Assembly: GCA_963580455.1 (NCBI GenBank)
Contig: OY756961.1
Span: 14,551,001-14,615,000, forward strand
Source: Euonymus europaeus
Taxonomy: Eukaryota; Streptophyta; Magnoliopsida; Celastrales; Celastraceae
DNA length: 64,000 nucleotides
Reading direction: 5' to 3'
Shown here: piece after piece, positions 25,742 to 38,589 of the stretch
Layout: every line of letters begins with the position of its first letter
Position numbering within the stretch: the first letter of the stretch is position 1
Program-made: the position numbers and the translations under genes
Notes under the pieces: model-generated
Seen by the model: the letters and a program-made list of their open reading frames with translations, nothing else
Database searches by the model: none
What the model was told of the DNA's origin: nothing

Positions 25742-28700
25742 AAACACCAACTTACTGTGACAAATGGACAAAACCGTTAAAAGGTCCGATATAAAAAGTG
25801 TTGAGCGACTTCGGACCATCAAAGTTGCTCGGTGTACAGTTTTTATTGTTCTTATATGTCAAATTTTATGAGTATAAGCTTCATAGATTATTTCGATGCG
25901 AAAAAACCAACTTTCTATGACAAATGGACAAAACTGTTAAAAGCTCCTCCATAGAGAGAGTTGAGCAACTTCGGACCATCAAAGTTGCTCGGTGTATAAT
26001 TTTTATTGTTCTCATATGTCAAATTTTATGAGTATAAGCTTCATAGATTACTTCGCTGACAAAACACCAACTTTCTATGACAAATAGACAAAACCGTTAA
26101 AAGCTCCTCCATAGACAGAGTTGAGCAACTTCGGACGATCAAAGTAGCTCGGGATAGACTTTTTATTGTTCTTTTATGTTAAATTTTACGAGTATAAGCT
26201 TCCTACATTATTTCGATGCCAAAACACCAACTTTCTATGACAAATGGACAAAACCGTTAAAAGCTCCTACATAGAGAGAGTTGAGGAACTTCGGACCATC
26301 AAAATTGCTCTATGTACAATTTTTATTGCTCTTCTATGTCAAATTTTACGAGTATAAGCTTCCAAGATTATTTCGAGGCCAAAACACCAACTTTCAATGA
26401 CAAATGGATAAAACCGTTAAAAGCTCCTCCATAGAGAGAGTTGAGCAACTTCGGACCATCAAAATTGCTCTATGTACACTTTTTATTGTTCTTCTATGTC
26501 AATTTTTATGAGTATAAGCTTCCTACATTATTTCGATGCCAAAACACCAACTTTCTGTGACAAAAGGACAAAACCGTTAAAAGGTCCGATATAAAAAGTG
26601 TTGAGCGACTTCGGACCATCAAAGTTGCTCGGTGTACAGTTTTTATTGTTCTTATATGTCAAATTTTATGAGTATAAGCTTCATAGATTATTTCGATGCG
26701 AAAAAACCAACTTTCTATGACAAATGGACAAAACTGTTAAAAGCTCCTCCATAGAGAGAGTTGAGCAACTTCGGACCATCAAAGTTGCTCGGTGTATAAT
26801 TTTTATTGTTCTCATATGTCAAATTTTATGAGTATAAGCTTCATAGATTACTTCGCTGACAAAACACCAACTTTCTATGACAAATAGACAAAACCGTTAA
26901 AAGCTCCTCCATAGAGAGAGTTGAGCAACTTCGGACGATCAAAGTTGCTCGGGATAGACTTTTTATTGTTCTTTTATGTTAAATTTTACGAGTATAAGCT
27001 TCCTACATTATTTCGATGCCAAAACACCAACTTTCTATGACAAATAGATAAACCGTTAAAAGCACCTCCATAGAGAGAGTTGAGCAACTTCGGACCATCA
27101 AAGTTGCTCGGTGTACAATTTTTATTGTTTTCATATGTAAAATTTTACGAGTATAAGCTTCATAGATTATTTCGATTCCAAAACACCAACTTTCTATGAC
27201 AAATAGGCAAAACCGTTAAAAGCTCCTCCATAGAGAGAGTTGAGCAACTTCGGACGATCAAAGTTGCTCGGGATAGACTTTTTATTGTTCTTGTATGTCA
27301 AATTTTACGAGTATAAGCTTCCTACATTATTTCGATGCCAAAACACCAACTATCTATGACAAATAGACAAAACCGTTACAAGCTCCTCCATAGAGAGAAT
27401 TGAGCAACTTCGGACTATCAAAGTTTCTCGGGATATACTTTTTATTGTTCTTCTATGTTAAATTTTACTAGTATAAGCTTCCTAGATTATTTCGATCCCA
27501 AAACAACAACTTTCTATGACAAATGGACAAAACAGTAAAGAGCTCCTCTATAGATAGAGTTGAGCAACTTCAGACAATCAAAGTTTCTCGGGATAGACTT
27601 TTTATTGTTTTTCTATGTTAAATTTTACGAGTATAAGCATCCAAGATTATTTCGATGCCAAGACACCAAATTTCTATGACAAATGGACAAAACCGTTAAA
27701 AGCTCCTCCATAGAGAGAGTTGAGCAACTTCGGAATATCAAAGTTGCTCGAGATAGACTTTTTATTGTTCTTCTATGTCAAATTTTACGAGTATAAGCTT
27801 CCTAAATTATTTCGATGCCAAAACACCAACTTTCTATGACAAATGGACAAAACCGTTAAAAGCTCCTACATAGAGAGAGTTGAGGAACTTCGGACCATCA
27901 AAATTGCTCTATGTACAATTTTTATTGCTCTTCTTTGTCAAATTTTACGAGTATAAGCTTCCAAGATTATTTCGAGGCCAAAACACCAACTTTCAATGAC
28001 AAATGGATAAAACCGTTAAAAGCTCCTCCATAGAGAGAGTTAAGCAACTTCGGACCATCAAAATTGCTCTATGTACACTTTTTATTGTTCTTCTATGTCA
28101 ATTTTTATGAGTATAAGCTTCCTACATTATTTCGATGCCAAAACACCAACTTTCTATGACAAATGGACAAAACCGTTAAAAGCACCTCCATAGAGAGAGT
28201 TGAGCAACTTCGGAATATCAAAGTTGCTCGGGATAGACTTTTTATTGTTCTTCTATGTCAAATTTTACGAGTACAAGCTTCCTACATTATTTCGACGCCA
28301 AAACACCAACTTTCTATGACAAATGGACAAAACTGTTAAAAGCTCCTCCATAGAGAGAGTTGAGCAACTTCGGACCATAAAAGTTGCTCGTTGTACAATT
28401 TTTATTGTTCTTATATGTCAAATTTTATGAGTATAAGCTTCCTAGATTATTTGGATGCCAAAACACCAACTTTCTATGAAAAATGGATAAAACCGTTAAA
28501 AGCTCCTACATAGAGAGAGTTGAGGAACTTCGGACCATCAAAATTGCTCTATGTACACTTTTTATTGCTCTTCTATGTTAAATTTTACGAATATAAGCTT
28601 CTAAGATTATTTCGATGCCAAAACACGAACTTTCAATGACAAATGGACAAAACGGTTAAAAGCTCCTCCATAGAGAGAGTTGAGCAACATCGGACCATCA

Positions 28701-31700
28701 AAGTTGCTCGGTGTACAATTTTTATTGTTCCCATATGTAAAATTTTACGAGTATTATCTTCATAGATTATTTCGATGACAAAACACCAACTTTCTATGAC
28801 AAATGGACAAAACCGTTAAGAGCTCCTCCATAGATAGAGTTGAGCAACTTCGGACTATCAAAGTTTCTCGGGATAGACTTTTTATTGTTCTTCTATGTTA
28901 AATTTTACGAGTATAAGCATCCAAGATTATTTCGATGCCAAGACACCAACTTTCTATGACAAATGGACAAAACCGTTAAAAGCTCCTCCATAGAGAGAGT
29001 TGAGCAACTTCGGAATATCAAAGTTGCTCGGGATAGACTTTTTATTGTTTTTCTATGTCAAATTTTACGAGTATAAGCTTCCTAGATTATTTTGATGCCA
29101 AAACACCAACTTTCTGTGACAAATGGACAAAACCGTTAAAAGGTCCGATATAAAAAGTGTTGAGCGACTTCGGACCATCAAAGTTGCTCGGTGTACAGTT
29201 TTTATTGTTCTTATATGTCAAATTTTATGAGTATAAGCTTCATAGATTATTTCGATGCGAAAAAACCAACTTTCTATGACAAATGGACAAAACTGTTAAA
29301 AGCTCCTCCATAGAGAGAGTTGAGCAACTTCGGACGATCAAAGTTGCTCGGGATAGACTTTTTATTGTTCTTATATGTCAAATTTTACGAGTATAAGCTT
29401 CCTACATTATTTCGATGCCAAAACACCAACTATCTATGACAAATAGACAAAACCGTTACAAGCTCCTCCATAGAGAGAGTTGAGCAACTTCGGACGATCA
29501 AAGTTGCTCGGGATAGACTTTTTATTGTTCTTTTATGTTAAATTTTACGAGTATAAGCTTCCTACATTATTTCGATGCCAAAACACCAACTTTCTATGAC
29601 AAATGGACAAAACCGTTAAAAGCTCCTCCATAGAGAGAGTTGAGCAACTTCGGACGATCAAAGTTGCTCGGGATAGACTTTTTATTGTTCTTGTATGTCA
29701 AATTTTATGAGTATAAGCTTCATAGATTACTTCGCTGACAAAACACCAACTTTCTATGACAAATAGACAAAACCGTTAAAAGCTCCTCCATAGAGAGAGT
29801 TGAGCAACTTCGGACGATCAAAGTTGCTCGGGATAGACTTTTTATTGTTCTTGTATGTCAAATTTTACGAGTATAAGCTTCCTACATTATTTCGATGCCA
29901 AAACACCAACTTTCTATGACAAATAGATAAACCGTTAAAAGCACCTCCATAGAGAGAGTTGAGCAACTTCGGACCATCAAAGTTGCTCGGTGTACAATTT
30001 TTATTGTTTTCATATGTAAAATTTTACGAGTATAAGCTTCCTACATTATTTCGATGCCAAAACACCAACTTTCTATGACAAATGGACAAAACCGTTAAAA
30101 GCTCCTCCATAGAGAGAGTTGAGCAACTTCGGACGATCAAAGTTGCTCGGGATAGACTTTTTATTGTTCTTGTATGTCAAATTTTATGAGTATAAGCTTC
30201 ATAGATTACTTCGCTGGCAAAACACCAACTTTCTATGACAAATAGACAAAACCGTTAAAAGCTCCTCCATAGAGAGAGTTGAGCAACTTCGGACGATCAA
30301 AGTTGCTCGGGATAGACTTTTTATTGTTCTTTTATGTTAAATTTTACGAGTATAAGCTTCCTACATTATTTCGATGCCAAAACACCAACTTTCTATGACA
30401 AATGGACAAAACCGTTAAAAGCTCCTACATAGAGAGAGTTGAGGAACTTCGGACCATCAAAATTGCTCTATGTACAATTTTTATTGCTCTTCTACGTCAA
30501 ATTTTACGAGTATAAGCTTCCAAGATTATTTCGAGGCCAAAACACCAACTTTCAATGACAAATGGATAAAACCGTTAAAAGCTCCTCCATAGAGAGAGTT
30601 GAGCAACTTCGGACCATCAAAATTGCTCTATGTACACTTTTTATTGTTCTTCTATGTCAATTTTTATGAGTATAAGCTTCCTACATTATTTCGATGCCAA
30701 AACACCAACTTTCTGTGACAAAAGGACAAAACCGTTAAAAGGTCCGATATAAAAAGTGTTGAGCGACTTCGGACCATCAAAGTTGCTCGGTGTACAGTTT
30801 TTATTGTTCTTATATGTCAAATTTTATGAGTATAAGCTTCATAGATTATTTCGATGCGAAAAAACCAAATTTCTATGACAAATGGACAAAACCGTTAAAA
30901 GCTCCTCCATAGAGAGAGTTGAGCAACTTCGGACGATCAAAGTTGCTCGGGATAGACTTTTTATTGTTCTTTTATGTTAAATTTTACGAGTATAAGCTTC
31001 CTACATTATTTCGATGCCAAAACACCAACTTTCTATGACAAATAGATAAACCGTTAAAAGCACCTCCATAGAGAGAGTTGAGCAACTTCGGACCATCAAA
31101 GTTGCTCGGTGTACAATTTTTATTGTTTTCATATGTAAAATTTTACGAGTATAAGCTTCATAGATTATTTCGATGCCAAAACACCAACTTTCTATGACAA
31201 ATAGGCAAAACCGTTAAAAGCTCCTCCATAGAGAGAGTTGAGCAACTTCGGACTATCAAAGTTTCTCGGGATATACTTTTTATTGTTCTTCTATGTTAAA
31301 TTTTACTAGTATAAGCTTCCTAGATTATTTCGATCCCAAAACAACAACTTTCTATGACAAATGGACAAAACAGTAAAGAGCTCCTCTATAGATAGAGTTG
31401 AGCAACTTCAGACAATCAAAGTTTCTCGAGATAGACTTTTTATTCTTTTTCTATGTTAAATTTTACGAGTATAAGCATCCAAGATTATTTCGATGCCAAG
31501 ACACCAAATTTCTATGACAAATGGACAAAACCGTTAAAAGCTCCTCCATAGAGAGAGTTGAGCAACTTCGGAATATCAAAGTTGCTCGAGATAGACTTTT
31601 TATTCTTTTTCTATGTCAAATTTTATGAGTATAAGCTTCATAGATTACTTCGCTGACAAAACACCAACTTTCTATGACAAATAGACAAAACCGTTAAAAG

Positions 31701-33230
31701 CTCCTCCATAGAGAGAGTTGAGCAACTTCGGACGATCAAAGTTGCTCGGGATAGACTTTTTGTTGTTCTTTTATGTTAAATTTTACGAGTATAAGCTTCC
31801 TACATTATTTCGATGCCAAAACACCAACTTTCTATGACAAATGGACAAAACCGTTAAAAGCTCCTACATAGAGAGAGTTGAGGAACTTCGGACCATCAAA
31901 ATTGCTCTATGTACAATTTTTATTGCTCTTCTACGTCAAATTTTACGAGTATAAGCTTCCAAGATTATTTCGAGGCCAAAACACCAACTTTCAATGACAA
32001 ATGGATAAAACCGTTAAAAGCTCCTCCATAGAGAGAGTTGAGCAACTTCGGACCATCAAAATTGCTCTATGTACACTTTTTATTGTTCTTCTATGTCAAT
32101 TTTTATGAGTATAAGCTTCCTACATTATTTCGATGCCAAAACACCAACTTTCTGTGACAAAAGGACAAAACCGTTAAAAGGTCCGATATAAAAAGTGTTG
32201 AGCGACTTCGGACCATCAAAGTTGCTCGGTGTACAGTTTTTATTGTTCTTATATGTCAAATTTTATGAGTATAAGCTTCATAGATTATTTCGATGCGAAA
32301 AAACCAACTTTCTATGACAAATGGACAAAACTGTTAAAAGCTCCTCCATAGAGAGAGTTGAGCAACTTCAGACCATCAAAGTTGCTCGGTGTATAATTTT
32401 TATTGTTCTCATATGTCAAATTTTATGAGTATAAGCTTCATAGATTACTTCGCTGACAAAACACCAACTTTCTATGACAAATAGACAAAACCGTTAAAAG
32501 CTCCTCCATAGAGAGAGTTGAGCAACTTCGGACGATCAAAGTTGCTCGGGATAGACTTTTTATTGTTCTTTTATGTTAAATTTTACGAGTATAAGCTTCC
32601 TACATTATTTCGATGCCAAAACACCAACTTTCTATGACAAATAGATAAACCGTTAAAAGCACCTCCATAGAGAGAGTTGAGCAACTTCGGACCATCAAAG
32701 TTGCTCGGTGTACAATTTTTATTGTTTTCATATGTAAAATTTTACGAGTATAAGCTTCATAGATTATTTCGATGCCAAAACACCAACTTTCTATGACAAA
32801 TAGGCAAAACCGTTAAAAGCTCCTCCATAGAGAGAGTTGAGCAACTTCGGACGATCAAAGTTGCTCGGGATAGACTTTTTATTGTTCTTGTATGTCAAAT
32901 TTTACGAGTATAAGCTTCCTACATTATTTCGATGCCAAAACACCAACTATCTATGACAAATAGACAAAACCGTTACAAGCTCCTCCATAGAGAGAGTTGA
33001 GCAACTTCGGACTATCAAAGTTTCTCGGGATATACTTTTTATTGTTCTTCTATGTTAAATTTTACTAGTATAAGCTTCCTAGATTATTTCGATCCCAAAA
33101 CAACAACTTTCTATGACAAATGGACAAAACAGTAAAGAGCTCCTCTATAGATAGAGTTGAGCAACTTCAGACAATCAAAGTTTCTCGGGATAGACTTTTT
33201 TTTTTCTTCTATGTTAAATTTTACGAGTAG
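25742..33230 (+). repeat. Rearranged zone made of pieces of the 11-mer HOR
   Basis: The marker monomer occurs at 25742, 26542, 29101, 30700 and 32139. Spacings are therefore 800, 2559, 1599 and 1439 bp (5, 16, 10 and 9 monomers). The component monomers are those of the preceding 11-mer unit, re-ordered and partly repeated. A derived 159-bp monomer with AATAGATAAACCG (one A lost) is present four times, near 27042, 29922, 31040 and 32640. This pattern fits repeated unequal exchange or break-induced copying within the array. Confidence 0.8.
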
Positions 33231-36200
33231 AAGCTTCAAAGATTATTTCGATGCCAAAACACCAACTTTCTATGACAAATGGACAAAACCGTTAAAAGCT
33301 CCTCCATAGAGAGAGTTGAGCAACTTCGGAATATCAAAGTTGCTCGGGATAGACTTTTTATTGTTCTTCTATGTCGAATTTTATGAGTACAAGCTTCCTA
33401 CATTATTTCGATGCCAAAACACCAACTTTCTATGACAAATGGACAAAACTGTTAAAAGCTCCTCCATAGAGAGAGTTGAGCAATTTCGGACCATCAAAGT
33501 TGCTCGTTGTACAATTTTTATTCTTCTTATATGTCAAATTTTATGAGTATAAGCTTCCTAGATTATTTGGATGCCAAAACACCAACTTTCTATGATAAAT
33601 GGATAAAACCGTTAAAAGCTCCTACATAGAGAGAGTTGAGGAACTTCGGACCATCAAAATTGCTCAATGTACAATTTTTATTGCTTTTCTATGTCAAATT
33701 TTACGAGTATAAGCTTCCAAAATTATTTCGAGGCCAAAACATCAACTTTAAATGACAAATGGACAAAACTGTTAAAAGCTTCTCCATAGAGAGAGTTGAG
33801 CAACTTCGGACCATCAAAATTGCTCTATGTATAATTTTTATTGTTCTTCTATGTCAAATTTTACGAGTATAAGCTTCCTAGATTATTTCGATGCCAAAAC
33901 ACCAACTTTCTATGACAAATGGACAAAACCGATAAAAGCACCTCCATAGAGAGAGTTGAGCAACTTCGGAATATCAAAGTTGCTCGGGATAGACTTTTTA
34001 TTGTTCTTCTATGTCAAAGTTTACGAGTACAAGCTTCCTACATTATTTCGACGCCAAAACACCAACTTTCTATGACAAATGGACAAAACTATTAAAAGCT
34101 CCTCCATAGAGAGAGTTGAGCAACTTCGGACCATCAAAATTGCTCTATGTACACTTTTTATTGTTCTTCTGTGTCAAATTTTACGAGAATAAGCTTCCTA
34201 GATTATTTCGATGCCAAAACATCAACTTTCTATGACAAATGGACAAAATCGTTAAAAGCACCTCCATAGAGAGAGTTGAGCAACTTCGGACCATCAAAAT
34301 TGCTCTATGTACACTTTTTATTGTTCTTCTATGTCAAATTTTACGAGTATAAGCTTCCTAGATTATTTCGATGCCAAAACACCAACTTTCTATGAAAAAT
34401 GGACAAAACCGTTAAAAGCACCTCCATAGAGAAAGTTGAGCAACTTCGGACCATCAAAGTTGCTCGGTGTACACTTTTTATTGTTCTTCTATGTCAAATT
34501 TTATGAGTTTAGGCTTCCTAGATTATTTCGATGCCAAAACAACAACTTTCTATGAAAAATGGACAAAACCGTTAAAAGCACCTCCATAGAGAAAGTTGAG
34601 CAACTTCGGACCATCAAAGTTGCTCGGTGTACACTTTTTATTGTTCTTCTATGTCAATTATTATGAGTATAAGCTTCCTACATTATTTGGATGCCAAAAC
34701 ACCAACTTTTTATGACAAATGGACAAAACCGTTAAAAGCTCCTCCATAGAGAGAGTTGAGCAACTTCGGAATATCAAAGTTGCTCGGGATAGGCTTTTTA
34801 TTGTTCTTCTATGTCAAATTTTACGAGTACAAGCTTCCTACATTATTTCGACGCCAAAACACCAACTTTCTATGACAAATAGACAAAACTGTTAAAAGCT
34901 CCTCCATAGAGAGAGTTGAGCAACTTCGGACCATCAAAGTTGCTCGTTGTACAATTTTTATTGTTCTTATATGTCAAATTTTATGAGTATAACCTTTCTA
35001 GATTATTTGGATGCCAAAACACCAACTTTCTATGATAAATGGATAAGACCGTTAAAAGCTCCGACATAGAGAGAGTTGAGGAACTTCGGACCATCAAAAT
35101 TGCTCTATGTACACTTTTTATTGTTCTTCTATGTCAAATTTTACGAGTATAAGCTTCCAAGATTATTTCAATGCCAAAACACCAACTTTCAATGACAAAT
35201 GGACAAATCCGCTAAAAGCTCCACCATAGAGAGAGTTGAGCAACTTTGGACCATCAAAATTGCTCTATGTACACTTTTTATTGTTCTTCTATGTCAAACT
35301 TTACGAGTAGAAGCTTCTTAGATTATTTCGATGCCAAAACACCTACTTTCAATGACAAATGGACAAAATCGTTAAAAGCACCTCTATAGAGAGAGTTGAG
35401 CAACTTCGGACCATCAAAATTACTCTATGTACACTTTTTATTGTTCTTCTATGTCAAATTTTACGAGTAGAAGCTTCTTAGATAATTTCGATGCACAAAC
35501 AACAACTTTCTATGACAAATGGACAAAACTGTTAAAAGCACCTCTATAGAGAGTGTTGAGCAACTTCGGACCATCAAAGTTGCTCGGTGTACAATTTTTA
35601 TTGTTCTTATATGTCAAATTTTATGAGTATAAGCTTCATAGATTATTTTGATGCGAAAACACCAACTTTCTCTGACAAATGAACAAAACCGTTAGAAGCT
35701 CCTCCATAGAGAGAGTTGAGCAACTCCGGACCATCAAAATTGCTCTATATACACTTTTTATTGTACTTCTATGTCAAATTTCACGAGTATAAGCTTCCTA
35801 GATTATTTTGATGCCAAAACACCAACTTTCTGTGACAAATGGACAAAATCGTTAGAAGCTCCTCCATAGAGAGTGTTGAGCAACTTCGGACCATCAAAAT
35901 TGCTCTATGTACACTTTTTATTGTTCTTCTATGTCAAATTTTTCGAGTAGAAGCTTCTTAGATTATTTCGATGCCAAAACACCAACTTTCAATGACAAAT
36001 GGACAAAACCGTTAAAAGCTCCTCCATAGAAAGAGTTGAGCAACTTCGGACCATCAAAATTGCTTTATGTACACTTTTTATTGTTCGTCTATGTCAAATT
36101 TTACGAGTAGAAGCTTCTTAGATTATTTCGATGCACAAACACCAACTTTCTATGACAAATGGACAAAACCGTTAAAAGCACCTCCATAGAGAGAGTTGAG

Positions 36201-36500
36201 CAACTTCGGACAATCAAAGTTGCTAGGTGTAGACTTTTTATTGTTCTTCTATGTCAAATTTAACGAGTATAAGCTTCCTACATTATTTCGATGCCAAAAC
36301 GCCAACTTTCTATGACAAATGGACAAAACCGTTAAAAGCTCCTCCATAGAGAGAGTTGAGCAACTTCGGACCATCAACGTTGCTCGTTGTACAATTTTTA
36401 TTGTTCTCATATGTCAAATTTTTAGAGTATAAGCTTCATAGATTATTTCGATGCGAAAACACCAACTTTCTATGAAAAATAGACAAAGCCGTTAAGAGCT
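33231..36500 (+). repeat. Diverged satellite monomers without clear HOR
   Basis: About 20 monomers with many private changes (AATATTGC-like variants, GAGTAGAAGCTTCTTAG near 35310, 35470 and 36110, GTGTAGACTT near 36230). AAGCTT register is unbroken after a 1-bp loss near 33201, where the T run is altered (ACTTTTTTTTTTCTTC). I cannot define a repeating block, so homogenisation here is weaker or older. No gene is visible. Confidence 0.75.
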
Positions 36501-38310
36501 CCTCCTTAGAGAGAGTTGAGCAACTTCGGAATATCAAAGTTGCTCGGGATAGACTTTTTATTGTTCTTCTATGTCAAATTTTACGAGTACAAGCTTCCTA
36601 CATTATTTCGACGCCAAAACACCAACTTTCTATGACAAATGGACAAAACTGTTAAAAGCTCCTCCATAGAGAGAGTTGAGCAACTTCGGACCATAAACGT
36701 TGCTCGTTGTACAATTTTTATTGTTCTTATATGTCAAATTTTATGAGTATAAGCTTCCTAGATTATTTGGATGCCAAAACACCAACTTTCTATGAAAAAT
36801 CGATAAAACCGTTAAAAGCTCCTACATAGAGAGAGTTGAGGAACTTCGGACCATCAAAATTGCTCTATGTACACTTTTTATTGCTCTTCTATGTTAAATT
36901 TTACGAGTATAAGCTTCATAGATTATTTCGATGCCAAAACACCAACTTTCTATGACAAATAGACAAAACTGTTAAAAGCTCCTCCATAGAGAGAGTTGAG
37001 CAACTTCGGACGATCAAAGTTGCTCGGGATAGACTTTTTATTGTTCTTGTATGTCAAATTTTACGAGTATAAGCTTCCTACATTATTTCGATGCTAAAAC
37101 ACCAACTATCTATGACAAATAGACAAAACCGTTACAAGCACCTCCATAGAGAGAGTTGAGCAACTTCGGACTATCAAAGTTTCTCGGGATATACTTTTTA
37201 TTGTTCTTCTATGTTAAATTTTACTAGTATAAGCTTCCTAGATTATTTCGATGCCAAAACACCAACTTTCTATGACAAATGGACAAAACAGTAAAGAGCT
37301 CCTCCATAGATAGAGTTGAGCAACTTCGGACAATCAAAGTTTCTCGGGATAGACTTTTTATTGTTCTTCTATGTTAAATTTTACGAGTATAAGCTTCAAA
37401 GATTATTTCGATGCCAAAACACCAACTTTCTATGACAAATGGACAAAAACATTAAAAGCTCCTCCATAGAGAGAGTTGAGCAACTTCGGAATATCGAAGT
37501 TGCTCGGGATAGACTTTTTATTGTTCTTCTATGTCAAATTTTACGAGTACAAGCTTCCTACATTATTTCGACGCCAAAACACCAACTTTCTATGACAAAT
37601 GGACAAAACTGTTAAAAGCTCCTCCATAGAGAGAGTTGAGCAACTTCGGACCATAAAAGTTGCTCGTTGTACAATTTTTATTGTTCTTATATGTCAAATT
37701 TTATGAGTATAAGCTTCCTAGATTATTTGGATGCCAAAACACATACTTTCTATGAAAAATGGATAAAACCGTTAAAAGCTGCTACATAGAGAGAGTTGAG
37801 GAACTTCGGACCATCAAAATTGCTCTATGTACACTTTTTATTGCTCTTCTATGTTAAATTTTACGAGTATAAGCTTCATAGATTATTTCGATGCCAAAAC
37901 ACCAACTTTCTATGACAAATAGACAAAACTGTTAAAAGCTCCTCCATAGAGAGAGTTGAGCAACTTCGGACGATCAAAGTTGCTCGGGATAGACTTTTTA
38001 TTGTTCTTGTATGTCAAATTTTACGAGTATAAGCTTCCTACATTATTTTGATGCTAAAACACCAACTATCTATGACAAATAGACAAAACCGTTACAAGCT
38101 CCTCCATAGAGAGAGTTGAGCAACTTCGGACTATCAAAGTTTCTTGGGATATACTTTTTATTGTTCTTCTATGTTAAATTTTACTAGTATAAGCTTCCTA
38201 GATTATTTCGATGCCAAAACACCAACTTTCTATGACAAATGGACAAAACAGTTAAGAGCTCCTCCATAGATAGAGTTGAGCAACTTCGGACAATCAAAGT
38301 TTCTCGGGAT
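36501..38310 (+). repeat. 6-mer duplication (960 bp) related to the 24-mer HOR
   Basis: 36501-37460 is repeated at 37461-38310 with a 960-bp offset. The monomer order is GTACAAGCTT, then CCATAAA(A/C)G, TATGAAAAAT, AATAGACAAAACTG with GACGATC, GTTACAAGC, and AACAGT(T)AAGAGC. The same order occurs near 14.46-15.42 kb in the 24-mer HOR, about 22 kb away, so this block is a displaced piece of that HOR. The copies differ by several substitutions. Confidence 0.82.
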
Positions 38311-38589
38311 ACACTTTTTATTGTTCTTCTATGTCAAATTTTACGAGTATAAGCTTCCTACATTATTTCGATGCAAAACACCAACTTTCTGTGACAAATG
38401 GACAAAACCGTTAAAAGCTCCTCCATAGAGAGAGTTGAGCAACTTCGGACCATCAACGTTGCTCGTTGTACAATTTTTATTGTTCTCATATGTCAAATTT
38501 TTAGAGTATAAGCTTCATAAATTATTTCGATGCCAAAACACCAACTTTCTATGAAAAATAGACAAAGCCGTTAAGAGCTCCTCCTTAGA

